Source: Diphasiastrum complanatum (lineage: Eukaryota; Streptophyta; Lycopodiopsida; Lycopodiales; Lycopodiaceae). From it: DNA of 64,000 nt. The translations under genes and the position numbers were made by a program. The notes beneath the pieces are model-generated. The model did not search any database, was not told the origin of the DNA, and saw nothing but the letters and a program-made list of their open reading frames with translations. Positions within the stretch are counted from its first letter, which is position 1; each line of letters opens with the position of its first letter. The stretch lies in the NCBI GenBank assembly GCA_029204225.1, contig CM055101.1, positions 57,472,920 through 57,536,919 on the forward strand, written 5' to 3'. Below, one piece after another: positions 34,878 to 46,590 of this stretch.

Positions 34878-36037
34878 TGGTTGGCTTCTATTTACAGTAA
34901 GTATTCCATTTTTGGTGATATTTGGATGTTTGATCAAGTTCTAGCATGATTTTGCATTGCTTTGTTGATCAAATCTTACTAACCTTTGTTTTGTGAGTTG
35001 AACTTGTGGATCAAAAGCATATTTCAGGTCTATTGAAGATCATAGGCTGAAAAGAAACTATTTTGGATCAGATCATAACACCTAATCATTTGTGATTTTG
35101 AGGCTTGTGCATATTCAATACTAACAATGTTCTTTTCAATCCTATTGTTGACAATCTCCATTCTTGGATGAACACTCTCCTTAAGTGGATGAAACTTCTC
35201 CTTAAGTGGATGACAAATGCTCTTTTGAGTGAGTTGTAATTCTCCTAAAGGCTGAGCAAAGCTCCCATTTGGATGAAAGATCCCCTTTTTTGGGTGAACA
35301 TATTGTAAGCTCCATTGTGAAGAGCATATTGTAAAGATTGTCATCAATTTTGGCATAAATTTTGGTGTACTTTGTTGAGCATGTAAGTAACTCTCCTTAT
35401 GTAATTTGATTGGAGCATTTGCTGGAAGGTGTTAACCATTATGCAAGTGTGTTTTCAGGTTCTTAACAGGTTGAGGAACATTCTCATGTGAAGTGATCTT
35501 AGATCTACATCTAAACACCAAGATTTGACAAGATAGTGAAGCTAGTCTTGTGATTCACTAAGTGTGCTCATTCATTCACCTCTAAATCTTGTATTTATCA
35601 CTTGCTGGAGTTTATAAACTTTTAGAAGTGTGGTTTACATGTGGTTTTACAGGTTGAATCAATATCTTAGTGTGTTGATCATATGTTGATCAAGTTTGTT
35701 CATTACTAGGTAATCTTGGCATCCTAGTTTTGGGTATTTTCTAAGAATGCAAGTAACTCTTCACACCATAACTTGATTTGGTCACTTGCTGGAAAGTTTG
35801 AGAGCTTAAGCAAGAGTGTGTTCAGGTTGGTTTGATTTTGTAATCCATTCTTAGTGTGTGCAAAGTGTTGCATGTGTTTCAATCTTCCTTTCTATGCTTG
35901 GAAACCATCTAGGTTCAAGATAGAAGTGTTTTAGGGTCCTAAATCTTCATAGATCTCTTTATCTATCATTTGTTGAGAGAAAAGTGAGTGCTAAGTGCTT
36001 TAGGACAGAACCTAAAAGTTGAAGAAACATTAGAATC

Positions 36038-39000
36038 ATGGCTTCCAATGGTGGGATCATGCTAGAGTCTAGTGAAAGGTTGAGTTCATCAAACTACTCT
36101 ACTTGGAAAGTGAGGATGGAGTCCTTACTTGAGTTGAATGAACTCATGGACATAGTTGCAGAAATTGAAGAGAGACCTCTCACACTTCAAGAGCAACAAA
36201 GGTTTGATAAGAAGGCCAAAAGGGCTCTTCATATCATTAAAATGAATGTTACAAATGAACTTCTCAAGGAAGTTGGAAAGTGTCAAAGTGCAAGTGAGGC
36301 ATGGAATGCCTTAAAGAAGCTCTTTGAATCAAAGTCCACATCTAGGGTATTGACCCTAAGGAGACAAATATTTTCTAGTAGGCAAAGAGAGGGTGAAAGT
36401 GCTCATGCATTTATCTTGAGAGTTAAGTCCCTAAGTGATGATTTAGCATGCATTGATGAGAACATAAAAGATGGTGAAATAGTCCAAGTTATGTTGAATG
36501 GTTTGCTAAATGAACATGCTAACCTTGTGCAAAGTTTTGCCATTCAAAGAGTCTTGCCAAGTGTGGTTGACTTGCAAGAAATCTTATTGGCTGAAGAACA
36601 TAGGTTGCAATCAAAGCTTGATGGTGCATCCTTGCAAGGTGGAGGTGAAGAGGCTTTCTTCACAAAAGGCAAATTCAAGGGCAAAGGTAAAGGCAAAGGG
36701 AAATGGTCCAAAGGTGGTAACTTTGATCATGATGATCACTCTTCCTCTTCCTCTTCTACTAAGAACAATAAGTCAAAGTTCAAGTGCTTTTATTGTGGGA
36801 TAAAAGGTCATTTTGCAAATGAATGTTATAAGAAGAAAAGAGAGCAAGGAGAGAGGCAAGGAAATCTTACAATAGATGAGGAAGAACATAACACATGTGA
36901 ATCACTTGTTATGACTTCAAGTTTGTTAGCCAACATAGATGATAATGATCCTTGGTGGATTGATAGTGGAGCCTCATCTCACATGACAAGACATAAGGAA
37001 TACTTTACATCCTTATTGTCTTATGAGGGAGAAGGTAACATCATCTACACTGCAAATGATGGTCAATGTGACATCAAAGGCATAGGCACTATTCCTATTT
37101 CCCTTTCAACAAATAGGAAAGCAAATCTTGAAAATGTTTTGTACATTCCTTCAATCACTAAGAATTTGCTTAGTGTAAGTCAAATGATTGACAAAGGACT
37201 TGATGTGGAGTTCATTGGAGATGCATGTTTGATAAGTAAATGTGGATCCTTGATTGCTCAAGGTAGGAGGCATGGTAAACTTTTCAAGCTTGATGCATGT
37301 GTGATCTCTAATCATGAAGGATGTATGGCTAGGGAGCAATTGACAAACCAAGAAGTTTGGCACAAGAGGTTGGGCCATCCCAACTTCAAATCTTTGGAGG
37401 TAATGGCAAAGAAAGAGCTTGTTCTTGGTCTCCCTAAAAGTCTTGTTGCAAACAATAGTGTTTGTGAACATTGTGCCTTGTCCAAATCTCATAGACTTGC
37501 TTATTCTAGATCTACTTCTAGATCTAAAGAAGCTTTTCAACTTGTGCATTCTGATATTCATTCTTCTAGTACAACTAGCAATGGTGGGGCAAAGATGTAT
37601 GCAACTTTCATTGATGACTTTAGTAGGTATACTTGGATCTATCTTCTTAAAAGTAAGGATGAAGTGTTTGCTGCATTTGTCAAGTTCAAGAATGAAATGG
37701 AAAACCAATTCAATACAAAGATCAAATGCTTAAGATCTGATAATGGAGGGGAATACACCTCAAATAGGTTCAAAGACTTTTGTATAGCACATGGGATTAA
37801 GAGGGAGATGTCTAGTCCTAGGACTCCACAACAGAATGGAGTGGCCGAGAGGAAGAATAGAACCCTTTGTGAATGTGCCAAGGCAATGAGACTACATGCT
37901 AATCTTGCTAAGTCTTTTTGGGGGGAAGCTTTAGCATGTGCTAACTATCTATGTAATAGATGGACAAGTGCTTCCTTGGATGGTAAAACTCCTCATGAGG
38001 TTCTTTATGGTAGAAGGCCGAGTGTCAAGCATTGTAGGATCTTTGGATGTACATGTTTTGTCAATATCACACTTGATGATAGAACTAAAGAAGATCCTTC
38101 ATCAAAGAAGGGTGTGTTTGTTGGCTATAGTGAAGTAAGCAAGGCTTACACAGTGTACATTCCTTCTACAAAGAAAGTTGTCATAAGTAGGGATGTCATC
38201 TTTCATGAAGAGAATGTTTCCAATGTTGTTGATGTTGATGTTGATGTGCCTACTAATCATCATGATGTGCAAGATGTCTTGGATGAAGATGGAGATGCCA
38301 CTCCAAAGCAAACTTCAAGGAAGACTCAAAGGCAAAGGGCTAAGCCATCAAGGCTAACCTATGATGAAAAAGGAAAGCAAGTGGTGGACAACTCTAACTT
38401 TGCTTTTCTTACCTCTTTTGATGAACCAACTTGTGTAGGTGAAGCAATTCAAAAGAAGGAATGGATCCAAGCCATGGATCATGAGCATCAAGCACTCATC
38501 AAAAGCAACACATGGAGGTTGGTAAAGCTTCCAAAGGACAAGAAGGCAATTGGTTGTAAGTGGATCTTCAAGATCAAGACAAATCAAGATGGATCAATCA
38601 ACAAGTACAAGGCAAGGTTGGTGGCAAAGGGGTATGCTCAAGAATATGGTATTGACTATGATGAGACCTTTGCACCCGTGGCAAAGATGGTAACTATTCG
38701 AATCCTAATCTCTCTTGCAACTCTTTATGATTGGGATATGTGGCAAATGGATGTTACTAATGCCTTCTTGAATGGTGATCTTGAAGAAGATATTTACATG
38801 GAGCAACCCGAGGGCTATGTTTCACATGATGAGCCTAATCATGTGTGCTATCTCCAAAAGAGTTTGTATGGGCTAAAGCAAGCACCAAGGAGTTGGTATG
38901 CTAAGCTCAATTCCTTCTTACTTTCTCAAAACTTTGTTATGAGTGAGTATGATCATTCTCTCTACTTTAGATTGAATGAAAATGATATCACTTTACTTTT

Positions 39001-39991
39001 GATCTATGTTGATGACATTATCTTAAGTGGTGGTAACAATCTAGATATAGATGAAATCAAGATGGCACTCAAAAGAGAGTTTGAAATTCAAGATCTTGGT
39101 AAACTTCATTATATCTTAGGAATAGAGATTATTAGAACTTCTAAATCTACATTCATATGTCAAGAAAAGTATGTTAACTCTATTCTAAAAAGGTTTCATA
39201 TGGAAGATTGTAAAGTTGTTTCTACTCCTATGGAATCAAATGTAAAGCTAACTACAAGAAGTAATGAAAGATCCTTCAAGGACATTACTCTCTATAGAAA
39301 GCTAATAGGATCTCTTATATGGTTAACCATCACAAGACCTGATCTAAGCTTTGTGGTTGGTAAACTAAGTCAATTTATGCAAGATCCTAGTGAGGCTCAT
39401 TGGAAGCTAGGAAAGAGAGTACTTAGATACATCTCGGGATCTAGAGATTTTGGCATCTTGTATGGAGGTACTACACCTAACCTTTGTGGATTTTCAGATT
39501 CAGATTTTGCAGGTGATCAAATGGATAGGAAGTCAACAAGTGCCTTTGCAATCTATCTTGGAGATGGAGTGGTCTCATGGCTATCAAAGAAGCAACCAAC
39601 TATCTCTCTATCTTCCACCGAAGCCGAGTACAAGGCATTAACAACATGCACCAAGGAGATTCTTTGGATCAAGAGGATGTTATTGGATCTTCACTTGCTG
39701 GAACCAGAGAAGACTCCAATCATACTTTGTGATAACCTTTCAGCCCAAAGCTTGGCAAGCAATCCTGTTTTTCATGCAAGGAGCAAGCACATTGAGATTG
39801 CTCACCATTTTGTGAGAGATCAAGTCATTGCCAAAGAGGTGGAGCTTCAACATGTCTCTTCAAAGGAGTGTGTGGCTGATATCTTCACCAAACCATTGGG
39901 AAAGGACCTATATTTAATGCATAGATCTAATCTTGGAATGTGCTCAAAGACTATGTTGAAACTAGCATCCAATGTTGAAGAGGGAGTGTGA
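36038..39991 (+). CDS. Ty1/copia Gag-Pol polyprotein, full-length
   Basis: A single uninterrupted 1317-codon frame. Order: Gag (about 1-215), Lys/Gly-rich stretch, CCHC knuckle CFYCGIKGHFANEC (250-263), protease WWIDSGASSHM (Asp309), integrase zinc region (about 440-485), integrase triad Asp506, Asp568, Glu604 (D-D35-E spacing), reverse transcriptase with YVDD at 990-993, and RNase H with SSTEAEYKAL (about 1192) and CDNLSAQSL. The stop codon lies in the first bases of the 3' LTR, after the tract GAAGAGGGAG. All catalytic residues are present, so the element could be autonomous. It is a Tnt1-like copia and sits inside gag of another copia in the opposite orientation. Confidence 0.97.
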   Translation: MASNGGIMLESSERLSSSNYSTWKVRMESLLELNELMDIVAEIEERPLTLQEQQRFDKKAKRALHIIKMNVTNELLKEVGKCQSASEAWNALKKLFESKSTSRVLTLRRQIFSSRQREGESAHAFILRVKSLSDDLACIDENIKDGEIVQVMLNGLLNEHANLVQSFAIQRVLPSVVDLQEILLAEEHRLQSKLDGASLQGGGEEAFFTKGKFKGKGKGKGKWSKGGNFDHDDHSSSSSSTKNNKSKFKCFYCGIKGHFANECYKKKREQGERQGNLTIDEEEHNTCESLVMTSSLLANIDDNDPWWIDSGASSHMTRHKEYFTSLLSYEGEGNIIYTANDGQCDIKGIGTIPISLSTNRKANLENVLYIPSITKNLLSVSQMIDKGLDVEFIGDACLISKCGSLIAQGRRHGKLFKLDACVISNHEGCMAREQLTNQEVWHKRLGHPNFKSLEVMAKKELVLGLPKSLVANNSVCEHCALSKSHRLAYSRSTSRSKEAFQLVHSDIHSSSTTSNGGAKMYATFIDDFSRYTWIYLLKSKDEVFAAFVKFKNEMENQFNTKIKCLRSDNGGEYTSNRFKDFCIAHGIKREMSSPRTPQQNGVAERKNRTLCECAKAMRLHANLAKSFWGEALACANYLCNRWTSASLDGKTPHEVLYGRRPSVKHCRIFGCTCFVNITLDDRTKEDPSSKKGVFVGYSEVSKAYTVYIPSTKKVVISRDVIFHEENVSNVVDVDVDVPTNHHDVQDVLDEDGDATPKQTSRKTQRQRAKPSRLTYDEKGKQVVDNSNFAFLTSFDEPTCVGEAIQKKEWIQAMDHEHQALIKSNTWRLVKLPKDKKAIGCKWIFKIKTNQDGSINKYKARLVAKGYAQEYGIDYDETFAPVAKMVTIRILISLATLYDWDMWQMDVTNAFLNGDLEEDIYMEQPEGYVSHDEPNHVCYLQKSLYGLKQAPRSWYAKLNSFLLSQNFVMSEYDHSLYFRLNENDITLLLIYVDDIILSGGNNLDIDEIKMALKREFEIQDLGKLHYILGIEIIRTSKSTFICQEKYVNSILKRFHMEDCKVVSTPMESNVKLTTRSNERSFKDITLYRKLIGSLIWLTITRPDLSFVVGKLSQFMQDPSEAHWKLGKRVLRYISGSRDFGILYGGTTPNLCGFSDSDFAGDQMDRKSTSAFAIYLGDGVVSWLSKKQPTISLSSTEAEYKALTTCTKEILWIKRMLLDLHLLEPEKTPIILCDNLSAQSLASNPVFHARSKHIEIAHHFVRDQVIAKEVELQHVSSKECVADIFTKPLGKDLYLMHRSNLGMCSKTMLKLASNVEEGV
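39974..39986 (+). promoter_or_regulatory. Polypurine tract
   Basis: GTTGAAGAGGGAG directly upstream of the 3' LTR; plus-strand priming site. Confidence 0.85.
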
Positions 39992-40641
39992 AAATTGTCA
40001 ACATTTCCTAGCTAGTTTGAGGCCTAAATTGGCTAAAATTGTAAATAGTTTTGGTTCTGGAGTTTCACACGTGTGAACCAGGCCACAATGTTTTTATTTA
40101 CTGTATTTTTTCAGTATGATGAAGTGTCAAACTTCATACCCTTCAAAATGAGACCATTTTGATGTATTTTGGTCATATAAGCCATTTTTAGCTATTTTTC
40201 CTATATAGGGAATATCTAGGGTCAAGTACCTTCTAGAGAGAGGAGAGAGAGTCATCTTCCTCATCCATAAATAGTAGGGAAGTCGTGGAGAACAGGTTGG
40301 AAAAACCTTTTGTATGCTTCATTGAGATCAATAGATCATTGTCATTGTTTCTTCCTCCATTGAGAGCATTGTTGTGTGTATTGTCTTCAAGCTATTGTGT
40401 ATGATCTTAGGTGCTTTCCAAAAGTGATAGGCTGATGTATTATGGACTGTATAATGCTATTTTGGGCCGCACTTGATGTTTATGGAAGTTTCCATTTGTG
40501 ATAAATGCTTTTTGATCAAGTTCTTTGCATTCTAGGTAGCATAGAATGTGTTGCCAATTCCTAGCTTATGTAGTTTGGAGTGCAAGCATTCAAGCCAATG
40601 ATCTTGGAGTTTAGATCCACTTAGGATCTGTATTTTTCACA
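39987..40641 (+). repeat. Intact copia element, 3' LTR (655 bp)
   Basis: Same length and ends as the 5' LTR. Followed by target duplication TTCTA (40642-40646). Confidence 0.95.
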
Positions 40642-40646
40642 TTCTA

Positions 40647-40972
40647 GTGGTTACATCATGAGTCTCATAGACTTTTGATAACAAATCTAATACATCCTTA
40701 GAGGTTTTGCATGTGGTAACATGAGATATTTGGAAGTCGGCCAGATTGAGTGTGATACATGCTAAGGCTTTCTGATCTTTGATTTTCCAGGCCTTTGCTT
40801 GATCACCAGCTTCTGGTTTCAGGTCAGAACCTTCTACTACATCCCAAAGATCTCTATCTATCAATATCATCCGGAGTTTTAACTTCCAGATGTAGAAGTT
40901 AGAACCATTGAACTTGTCAATGATTCTAGTCTCGTTGGATGATGGAGATGAAGAGCTACCAATGTGAGACAT
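40647..40972 (-). pseudogene. Minus-strand copia relic: gag N-terminus
   Basis: Start codon at 40972 (MSHIGSSSSPSSNETRIIDK), then FNGSNFYIWKLKLRMIL and DLWDVVEG, ending VTTR at the insertion site. Removing the nested element and one TTCTA keeps this frame in phase with 34205 downward, so gag was uninterrupted here before that insertion. Confidence 0.85.
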
Positions 40973-41025
40973 GTTAACAGTAATACAAATAGAACAAACT
41001 TGATCTATCAGTTTATATGAGCTAC

Positions 41026-41037
41026 TGTCTGATACCA
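41026..41037 (-). promoter_or_regulatory. Degenerate primer-binding site
   Basis: On the minus strand TGGTATCAGACA, two bases off the tRNA-iMet PBS, three bases from the LTR end. Confidence 0.65.
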
Positions 41038-41040
41038 ATC

Positions 41041-41752
41041 TGATAGGGCAAGGGAGTATGAAAAATACGAATGGAGAAGAGAGCAAGAATATTTGCGGAA
41101 CAGCACTCCCATTGCAATGGGCTACTAGATGCAAAAACAGTCTAATAGAATGTTTATGCTAAGTATAATCACAGCTTAAATGTTTTGTTGCCCAACAAGA
41201 TCCTATAAATTAGTTCATACTCACAAAAACAAAAATGAGTACAGTCCACCGAAGAGATTAGAAATGGTTTGTGTGTGGTATTACTAAAAAATGGATTTAG
41301 TCAGAAGTTTAGTTCTTTAATAGATTGAAATAGCAGTGTGATAGCGCAAGTTTCTCTCAGGCATCAAAGACAACCATCGACTGATCAGAAGCTGAGGAGT
41401 CGTAGACGTCCGTGTTCTGATCATAGTGAGTGAACAATTGTTATCAAACAGCAATGAAGTGCATTCAAATCACAACAAGCATTCATCTATGTTATACATA
41501 GATAGAAAAATGTGCTGCTGCTATGTTACACTGAAGCACAACAAAATAGTAGTTACAACCAGAATGACGACATAACTTGCAGGTTCAAAATCATTCTTCT
41601 CATGGATGGAGCATCCTGTAGAGTGTGCCTGGATAATCCGTTTATAGAATTCATCCATGTATTAATTACAGTAAATATTTGTCACCTAATTAGATAAGCC
41701 GTTGTACTTGGAAGTATTTGGCTTGTGTGACAACTGTACATGGTATGTACGG
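41041..41752 (-). repeat. Minus-strand copia 5' LTR
   Basis: TGATAGGGCAAGG start in plus orientation; collinear with the solo LTR at 11605-12298. The outer end is placed where similarity fades. Confidence 0.7.
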
Positions 41753-41779
41753 TCAACGAATCAAAAAATGTTGATGCGG

Positions 41780-42290
41780 ACAAGGATGTTGCAAATTCTC
41801 TCACTTTGCATTTTACGTAAAGTGGCTTTCTCTCACTTTGCACGTTTTAGAAAGTGCCTAGAATGTTTCTCATTGAAGATAGACAACTGTTGGAATTTTT
41901 CTCTCTTCGGAATTTTGCAAAAAAGCCGACAATGCATGTAAAAATGTGAAGGTGCCCTTAAAAAAGCGATAGTGTTTTTAAAACAATTTAACTTCTTCAA
42001 AATAGTTGAAAGGAAGAAGCTGAAGCCAAGTGTTGCATTTTTCGGGAAAGTGCAAAAAGACCGACACAATCACATTTTGGGAAAATGCGAAAAAGATGAC
42101 ACTTGAAAAATAGTTGAACTGTTGAACTATGCTGAAGTGTCGCATTTCGGGAAAAGCTGACACTATCGCATTTCGAAAAAAGTTGACACTGTTAAAAACA
42201 TAGTTCATTTCTGCAGACTGTTTCAACACTTAGTGTATTTCAGCAAACTATTGCGACACTTAGTGTATTTCTACAGAGTTGTTCGAAATG
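41780..42290. repeat. Cluster of short imperfect repeats
   Basis: Variants of GTCGCATTTCGGGAAAAG and CTGACACTATCGCATTTCG recur at about 42028, 42075, 42138 and 42166, and GCGACACTTAGTGTATTTC at about 42223 and 42254. Similar TTTTTCGCA-type strings occur near 28755 and 45000. No coding sense. Confidence 0.5.
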
Positions 42291-42589
42291 CTAATTCGTG
42301 GAAGATCTTGAAGATGGCCAAGTCTTCAGTGATCTTCAAATTATTAACTTAACATTTGAACTTGAAATATGATAGGATTGGTTACCCTTTGCTGGAGATT
42401 AGCCAGAAGCCTGTTGTAGACGTTTTTTAAATAATTTGATTGTCTAAGTTATGATTCCTTCAGGCATCAGATGCGCAGACGTAGAACCAAGGTTGGTTTC
42501 ACCTAATCCTAGATCAACAATCAATACGTGCAAGAAGAATCTTAAAATAAAAATTAGTCATTCACCAAGGAGACAACTGTGGACTTAAT

Positions 42590-43565
42590 TTCCAACAGAT
42601 ATGAGAGTAAGCAATGCATCCAAAAACTCGAATGTGCTTGAATGAGGGTTTTGAATATGTCCATACCTCATAAGGTGTTTGTCGTTTAGAGCTTTTGTAA
42701 TGGATCGATTTTGTAGATAGGCAGCAGTCGTGATAGCTTATGCCCTGAATTTCTTTGGAAGAGACGCATGGGCCAACATGCTCTTGGCACTTTTAATCAA
42801 TGTTTTCTTGTCGCCATTCTGTTGCTTCGGCTTTTTTTTTTTTTTCCAACTGCCTTTGTTGGCTCCTTCTGTTTGTTGGTCTTGATTCTGCCTTCGATCT
42901 GACTACCTCTTACGCTTGAACTGCTTCTTTCGCTTCTCCTTGTTGTTGTAGAGAGCTTGATCAGAAGTGTCCTTATGATCAAGGTGCTCACAAGCTTCGA
43001 CTTCTTCTCAAATCTCGATCACTACCGAGTGTCATTGCTGGATCCTTTGCTAGCAACGGTTGGGTTGCCTAGAAAGATCTCGGTAAAGCACGTAATAGGT
43101 AGGTGAGCCGCTTCTTCGCTGATAATGCATTCTCTATTCCGGCATTGTGTAATGAAAGAAACTGATCCTTCATCTTTCTGATAAAGGAGGTATGGTCTCT
43201 GCCATCCCATCGTAGGTTCGTCAACTGATCTTCAAGAAGCATGATCTGGCTGCGTGATTTTGTCTGAAATCAGGTAAGCAATGTATCCCACATCTCTCTT
43301 GCATTAGAAAGTGTCGCGAGGTCAAGCATCAGGCTATCGTCGATGGATGATGACAACATGGCTACTGCCTTGTCATTCTTCTCTCTCCATTCTCATAGTT
43401 ATTTGTTGGTGGTTGTAGGCATCTCTTCGGTGCGGTCTACCCCTGGCCATAGTCCTTCTCCCTTCAATATGAGAGAGGTCTTTACCTTCCATGCTAGGAA
43501 GTTCGATTCGGCTGAGTCGAGAATTGTGTAGATCTTCAGCTGTATACTGCTCATCGATGCCATTG
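42590..43565 (-). pseudogene. Copia relic with gag joined to integrase C-terminus
   Basis: From 43565 leftward: MSSIQLKIYTILDSAESNFL and AWKVKTSLILKG (Gag N-terminus), then interrupted gag frames with a Lys-rich end near 42830. Directly after it, MLAHASLPKKFRA and TTAAYLQNRSITKAL (42790-42600) belong to the integrase C-terminal half. Zinc knuckle, protease and the integrase core are deleted. Many stops. Confidence 0.65.
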
Positions 43566-43673
43566 TTGTAGATTGTGTTCTTCAGTTTTTCTTCTGGTTT
43601 CTTGTTTTGAATGCTTGTCTCCTGGATCTGATAGCTCTTAAGCTATGTCAGGGCTCTCAGATATGAGCTTGCA

Positions 43674-43685
43674 GCTCTAATACCA
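43674..43685 (-). promoter_or_regulatory. Primer-binding site, degenerate
   Basis: On the minus strand TGGTATTAGAGC, one base off the consensus. An LTR starting TGTTGAGAG in plus orientation follows at 43687; its outer end could not be placed. Confidence 0.65.
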
Positions 43686-43686
43686 C

Positions 43687-45040
43687 TGTTGAGAGAAACG
43701 CAGACAGTGGGGATGATTTCCAGAACATCAAACACTCTGACACCACTATTGAGATTCTCACAAAAAGAAATCTAGATGGAATTCGATTATGTCCTCGGGT
43801 CTACTACTCTCTGTGACAAGATCTAAAATCCTCCAAGATGTGTAATTTTTTTTTTTTATGTATGTTTGTTTATGCATTCAACAAGACAAAACTAGTGTGT
43901 GGAATAAGATTAAACCAACTGATTACAAACATACAACTATCAAACAATTAAGCACTCGATCGTGTCCAAGACAAGAAACTCATCTACATAAAACATCTAC
44001 TACATTATCAAAGAATTCCTTAAGCATTGCTGTGATAGACCACAGTGCATCGGCGCGAAAGAAACTCTGTCTTTTGCAAATCAAAACTTGTCGCGCTTAC
44101 TAGCGGACTTCTTAACAGCTGGCTACATGGTGTTCGACTTACATTTGGTATACTACCAATATATATGAACATTGTTGTCTTCTACATAATCATCATATAT
44201 TCAAAATAACATCTGGATTGATAGGTTAAGCAATCTAAAACTAATCACAGATTACAAAAATGTTTGATTAGGCATGTCCTAACATTCCTTTGGATGAAAT
44301 CATTGGAATCATATCAGGAGACTGTACTTTATGGTACTTTTTTTATTTTTCTATACTTGGAAAGTAAAGCTAGCAGTACATCAAATAAGGCTCAATATTA
44401 TACTTAATTGGAAGCATAAGGAACAATTAGGCGTCTGAGACTATTGTGCAATTATCTGATACTGCTATTTAGATATAAAAAAATGTAAGAACAATTAGGC
44501 GTCAAAGGCAGCCATACATTTCTTCGTTTATGATACTTGCAAAAGAAGACTAAGAGTTATTTACATTCAATGGAATGCAGTGAGATAGAACAATAGCGAA
44601 TCTGTATATTAATGTTGTAATAACAACGATCAGATTACAATACAATTGCGCTAATAAGTGCGTGATCCTACTTACATAAACAAATCAATTGCTATAGTCC
44701 TGAATATTTTCTCTCTATATATATATTTTCTAACTCTGAGGAGTCAAATACTGTGAAGACCAATTTTGGTTGTTAGATCTCTGTTGGAGAATCTTCATGC
44801 ATCATCTTTAATCTACAACGCTCATCTACTTATATAGCAACTGAATGATCTTGTGTTATTCTAACTTTACAATTACAAAGTCGTTAACAACTGTTGAACT
44901 AATCAATTAAAATCGTTATTATTTGAACGTGAAGACGTAGACAATCTGTACTTGAAATCCTGTGTAACTCTGTAGTGTCGTATTTTTTGAGAAAATGTCA
45001 CGTTTTTTATTACAAATTGAGTGTCGCAAAAAATTCTCGA
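43687..45040. other. LTR-derived and unassigned spacer
   Basis: The first part is the LTR of the relic at 42590-43685; its boundary is not visible. A TATATATATA run lies at about 44718. No gene recognised in the rest. Confidence 0.35.
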
Positions 45041-45048
45041 AAAGCACT

Positions 45049-45490
45049 TTAGAAATGTCTTGAAATATTTTGGAAGAAATCTAGAAAAATTCTCGAAAAG
45101 TTCTTGAAAAGATTCACAAAAAATGTTGGGTGTCCGCCAGCATCCTCTGAATGTAAGGCTTGAACAACCTTTTTAATATCTTCAGTTTCGAGACATCTTC
45201 TTAGTTGATGATCAGCACCAAGCTTGTACAGGACATTGTTAATAATCATATAAGGTGCTACCGTATATTGAAAAACTATCTTTTTTCAAATCATAACCAT
45301 TTGGATATATCTGATCCTTAAGATAAGTAATAATATCAGAATATAACGAATTCGTAGATGAAATTTCAAATAGATTTTTGTCTATAAAATCATCATTAAT
45401 TGGTTTTTCAACTTTTCTAGTGCTAAGTCGCGATAGATAATTAGCATTTGTATGATATTTTTCTTGGCGAAGTTCTACTTGGTAAGTCAA
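45049..45490 (-). pseudogene. Ty3-type RNase H end and integrase zinc region
   Basis: Frame 45490-45239 has YQVELRQEKYHTNANYLSRL, the RNase H/connection end. Frame 45249-45049 has LYKLGADHQLRRCL and LHSEDAGGH, the start of the integrase HHCC zinc domain. The element stops here; the integrase core and 3' LTR are missing. Confidence 0.75.
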
Positions 45491-45499
45491 TTCCTACAA

Positions 45500-46590
45500 A
45501 AGTAGAACCCATCGAGCAATTCATCTTGATAAATCTGGTTTATTCACAAGATAGTTTAGAGCATAGTGATCAAATGAAAAATGAAAACATAAATAATGCC
45601 GAAATTTCTTAACAATAAAAATCATTCCGACTTCTCTGAGGCACTGAGCTGTCGACTCGCATAGTATATGAGATGATCTTTCTTCTGATCGTCCTTCTGG
45701 CTCAAACAGACGCCAATAGAAAATGCTGAAACATCAACATAACTATGAAATAGAATAGCCTAGTTGGGTGGTCTCTGAATAGGAGCATTGATCAATCTTT
45801 GCTTAAGTTCGTCGAACGCTTTTTGTTGTTCATTCATCCGCAAGTATTCCACTTGTTTCTTGAGTGGATGCATAAGAGAAGCAGCAATAGAAGCATGATT
45901 TTGGATAAAACTCCGATAATAGCCGACATGTCCTAAGAAAGCTCTTAGTTCACGTAGATTGGTTGGTATCTGGAGGTTCTTTATAAGCTCAACTTTATCT
46001 TTATCGATCTCTATTCCTCTGTTTGATATTCTATGTCCAAGTAAAATTCCTTCTTTCATACCGAAAAAACATTTTTCTGGGTGAAGGGATAAACAAGTAT
46101 CTTGACACCGTTGCAATGTAAGTTTCAACTTTTGTAGATGTGTCTTTATATCACTATATACATAGAAATCATCAATGAAGATTTCAACAAAAGTTCTTAG
46201 GAAGACAGCGAAGATTAACATCATGATTCGCTGAAAAGTTGATGGTGCGTTGCAAAGACCAAAGGGCATTTTGTTGTAGGCATAAGCGGCCCAATCCGTA
46301 GTAAAGGTGGTCTTTGAACGATCTTCCTTTCTCACTCCAACCTGATTATAACTAGAGAAACCGTCACAGAAACTGTAACGGTCTTGACCAGCAACCTGAT
46401 CTAAGATAGAATCAGTGAAGGGCAGAGGATATTGATCCTTCCTTGTGGCAACATTGAGCTTCCGGAAATCCTGGCATATTCATATTTTGCCAGTCTTCGT
46501 TTTTGGAACAAGAACAATGGGAAAAACCCATTAACTGTTTAAAACGGGATAAATAATACCTGCCTGAAGGTGCTTGTTGAGTTCGTCTTT
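45500..46590 (-). pseudogene. Ty3-type reverse transcriptase/RNase H relic
   Basis: From 46590 leftward: AGIIYPVLNS, VFPIVLVPKT, then RKLNVATRKDQYPLPFTDSI and GFSSYNQVGV (RT fingers/palm), YNKMPFGLCNAPSTFQRIMM, FIDDFYVYS (catalytic Asp pair), LGHRISNRGIEID and LRAFLGHVGYYRSFI. RNase H follows with LSQKDDQKKDHLIYYASRQL. In-frame stops interrupt the N-terminal part and RNase H. Confidence 0.85.

Noticed and set aside
37151-37708. 185-codon antisense frame inside the intact copia ORF
   Set aside because: Lies wholly opposite the integrase coding sequence without its own signals; treated as a shadow.
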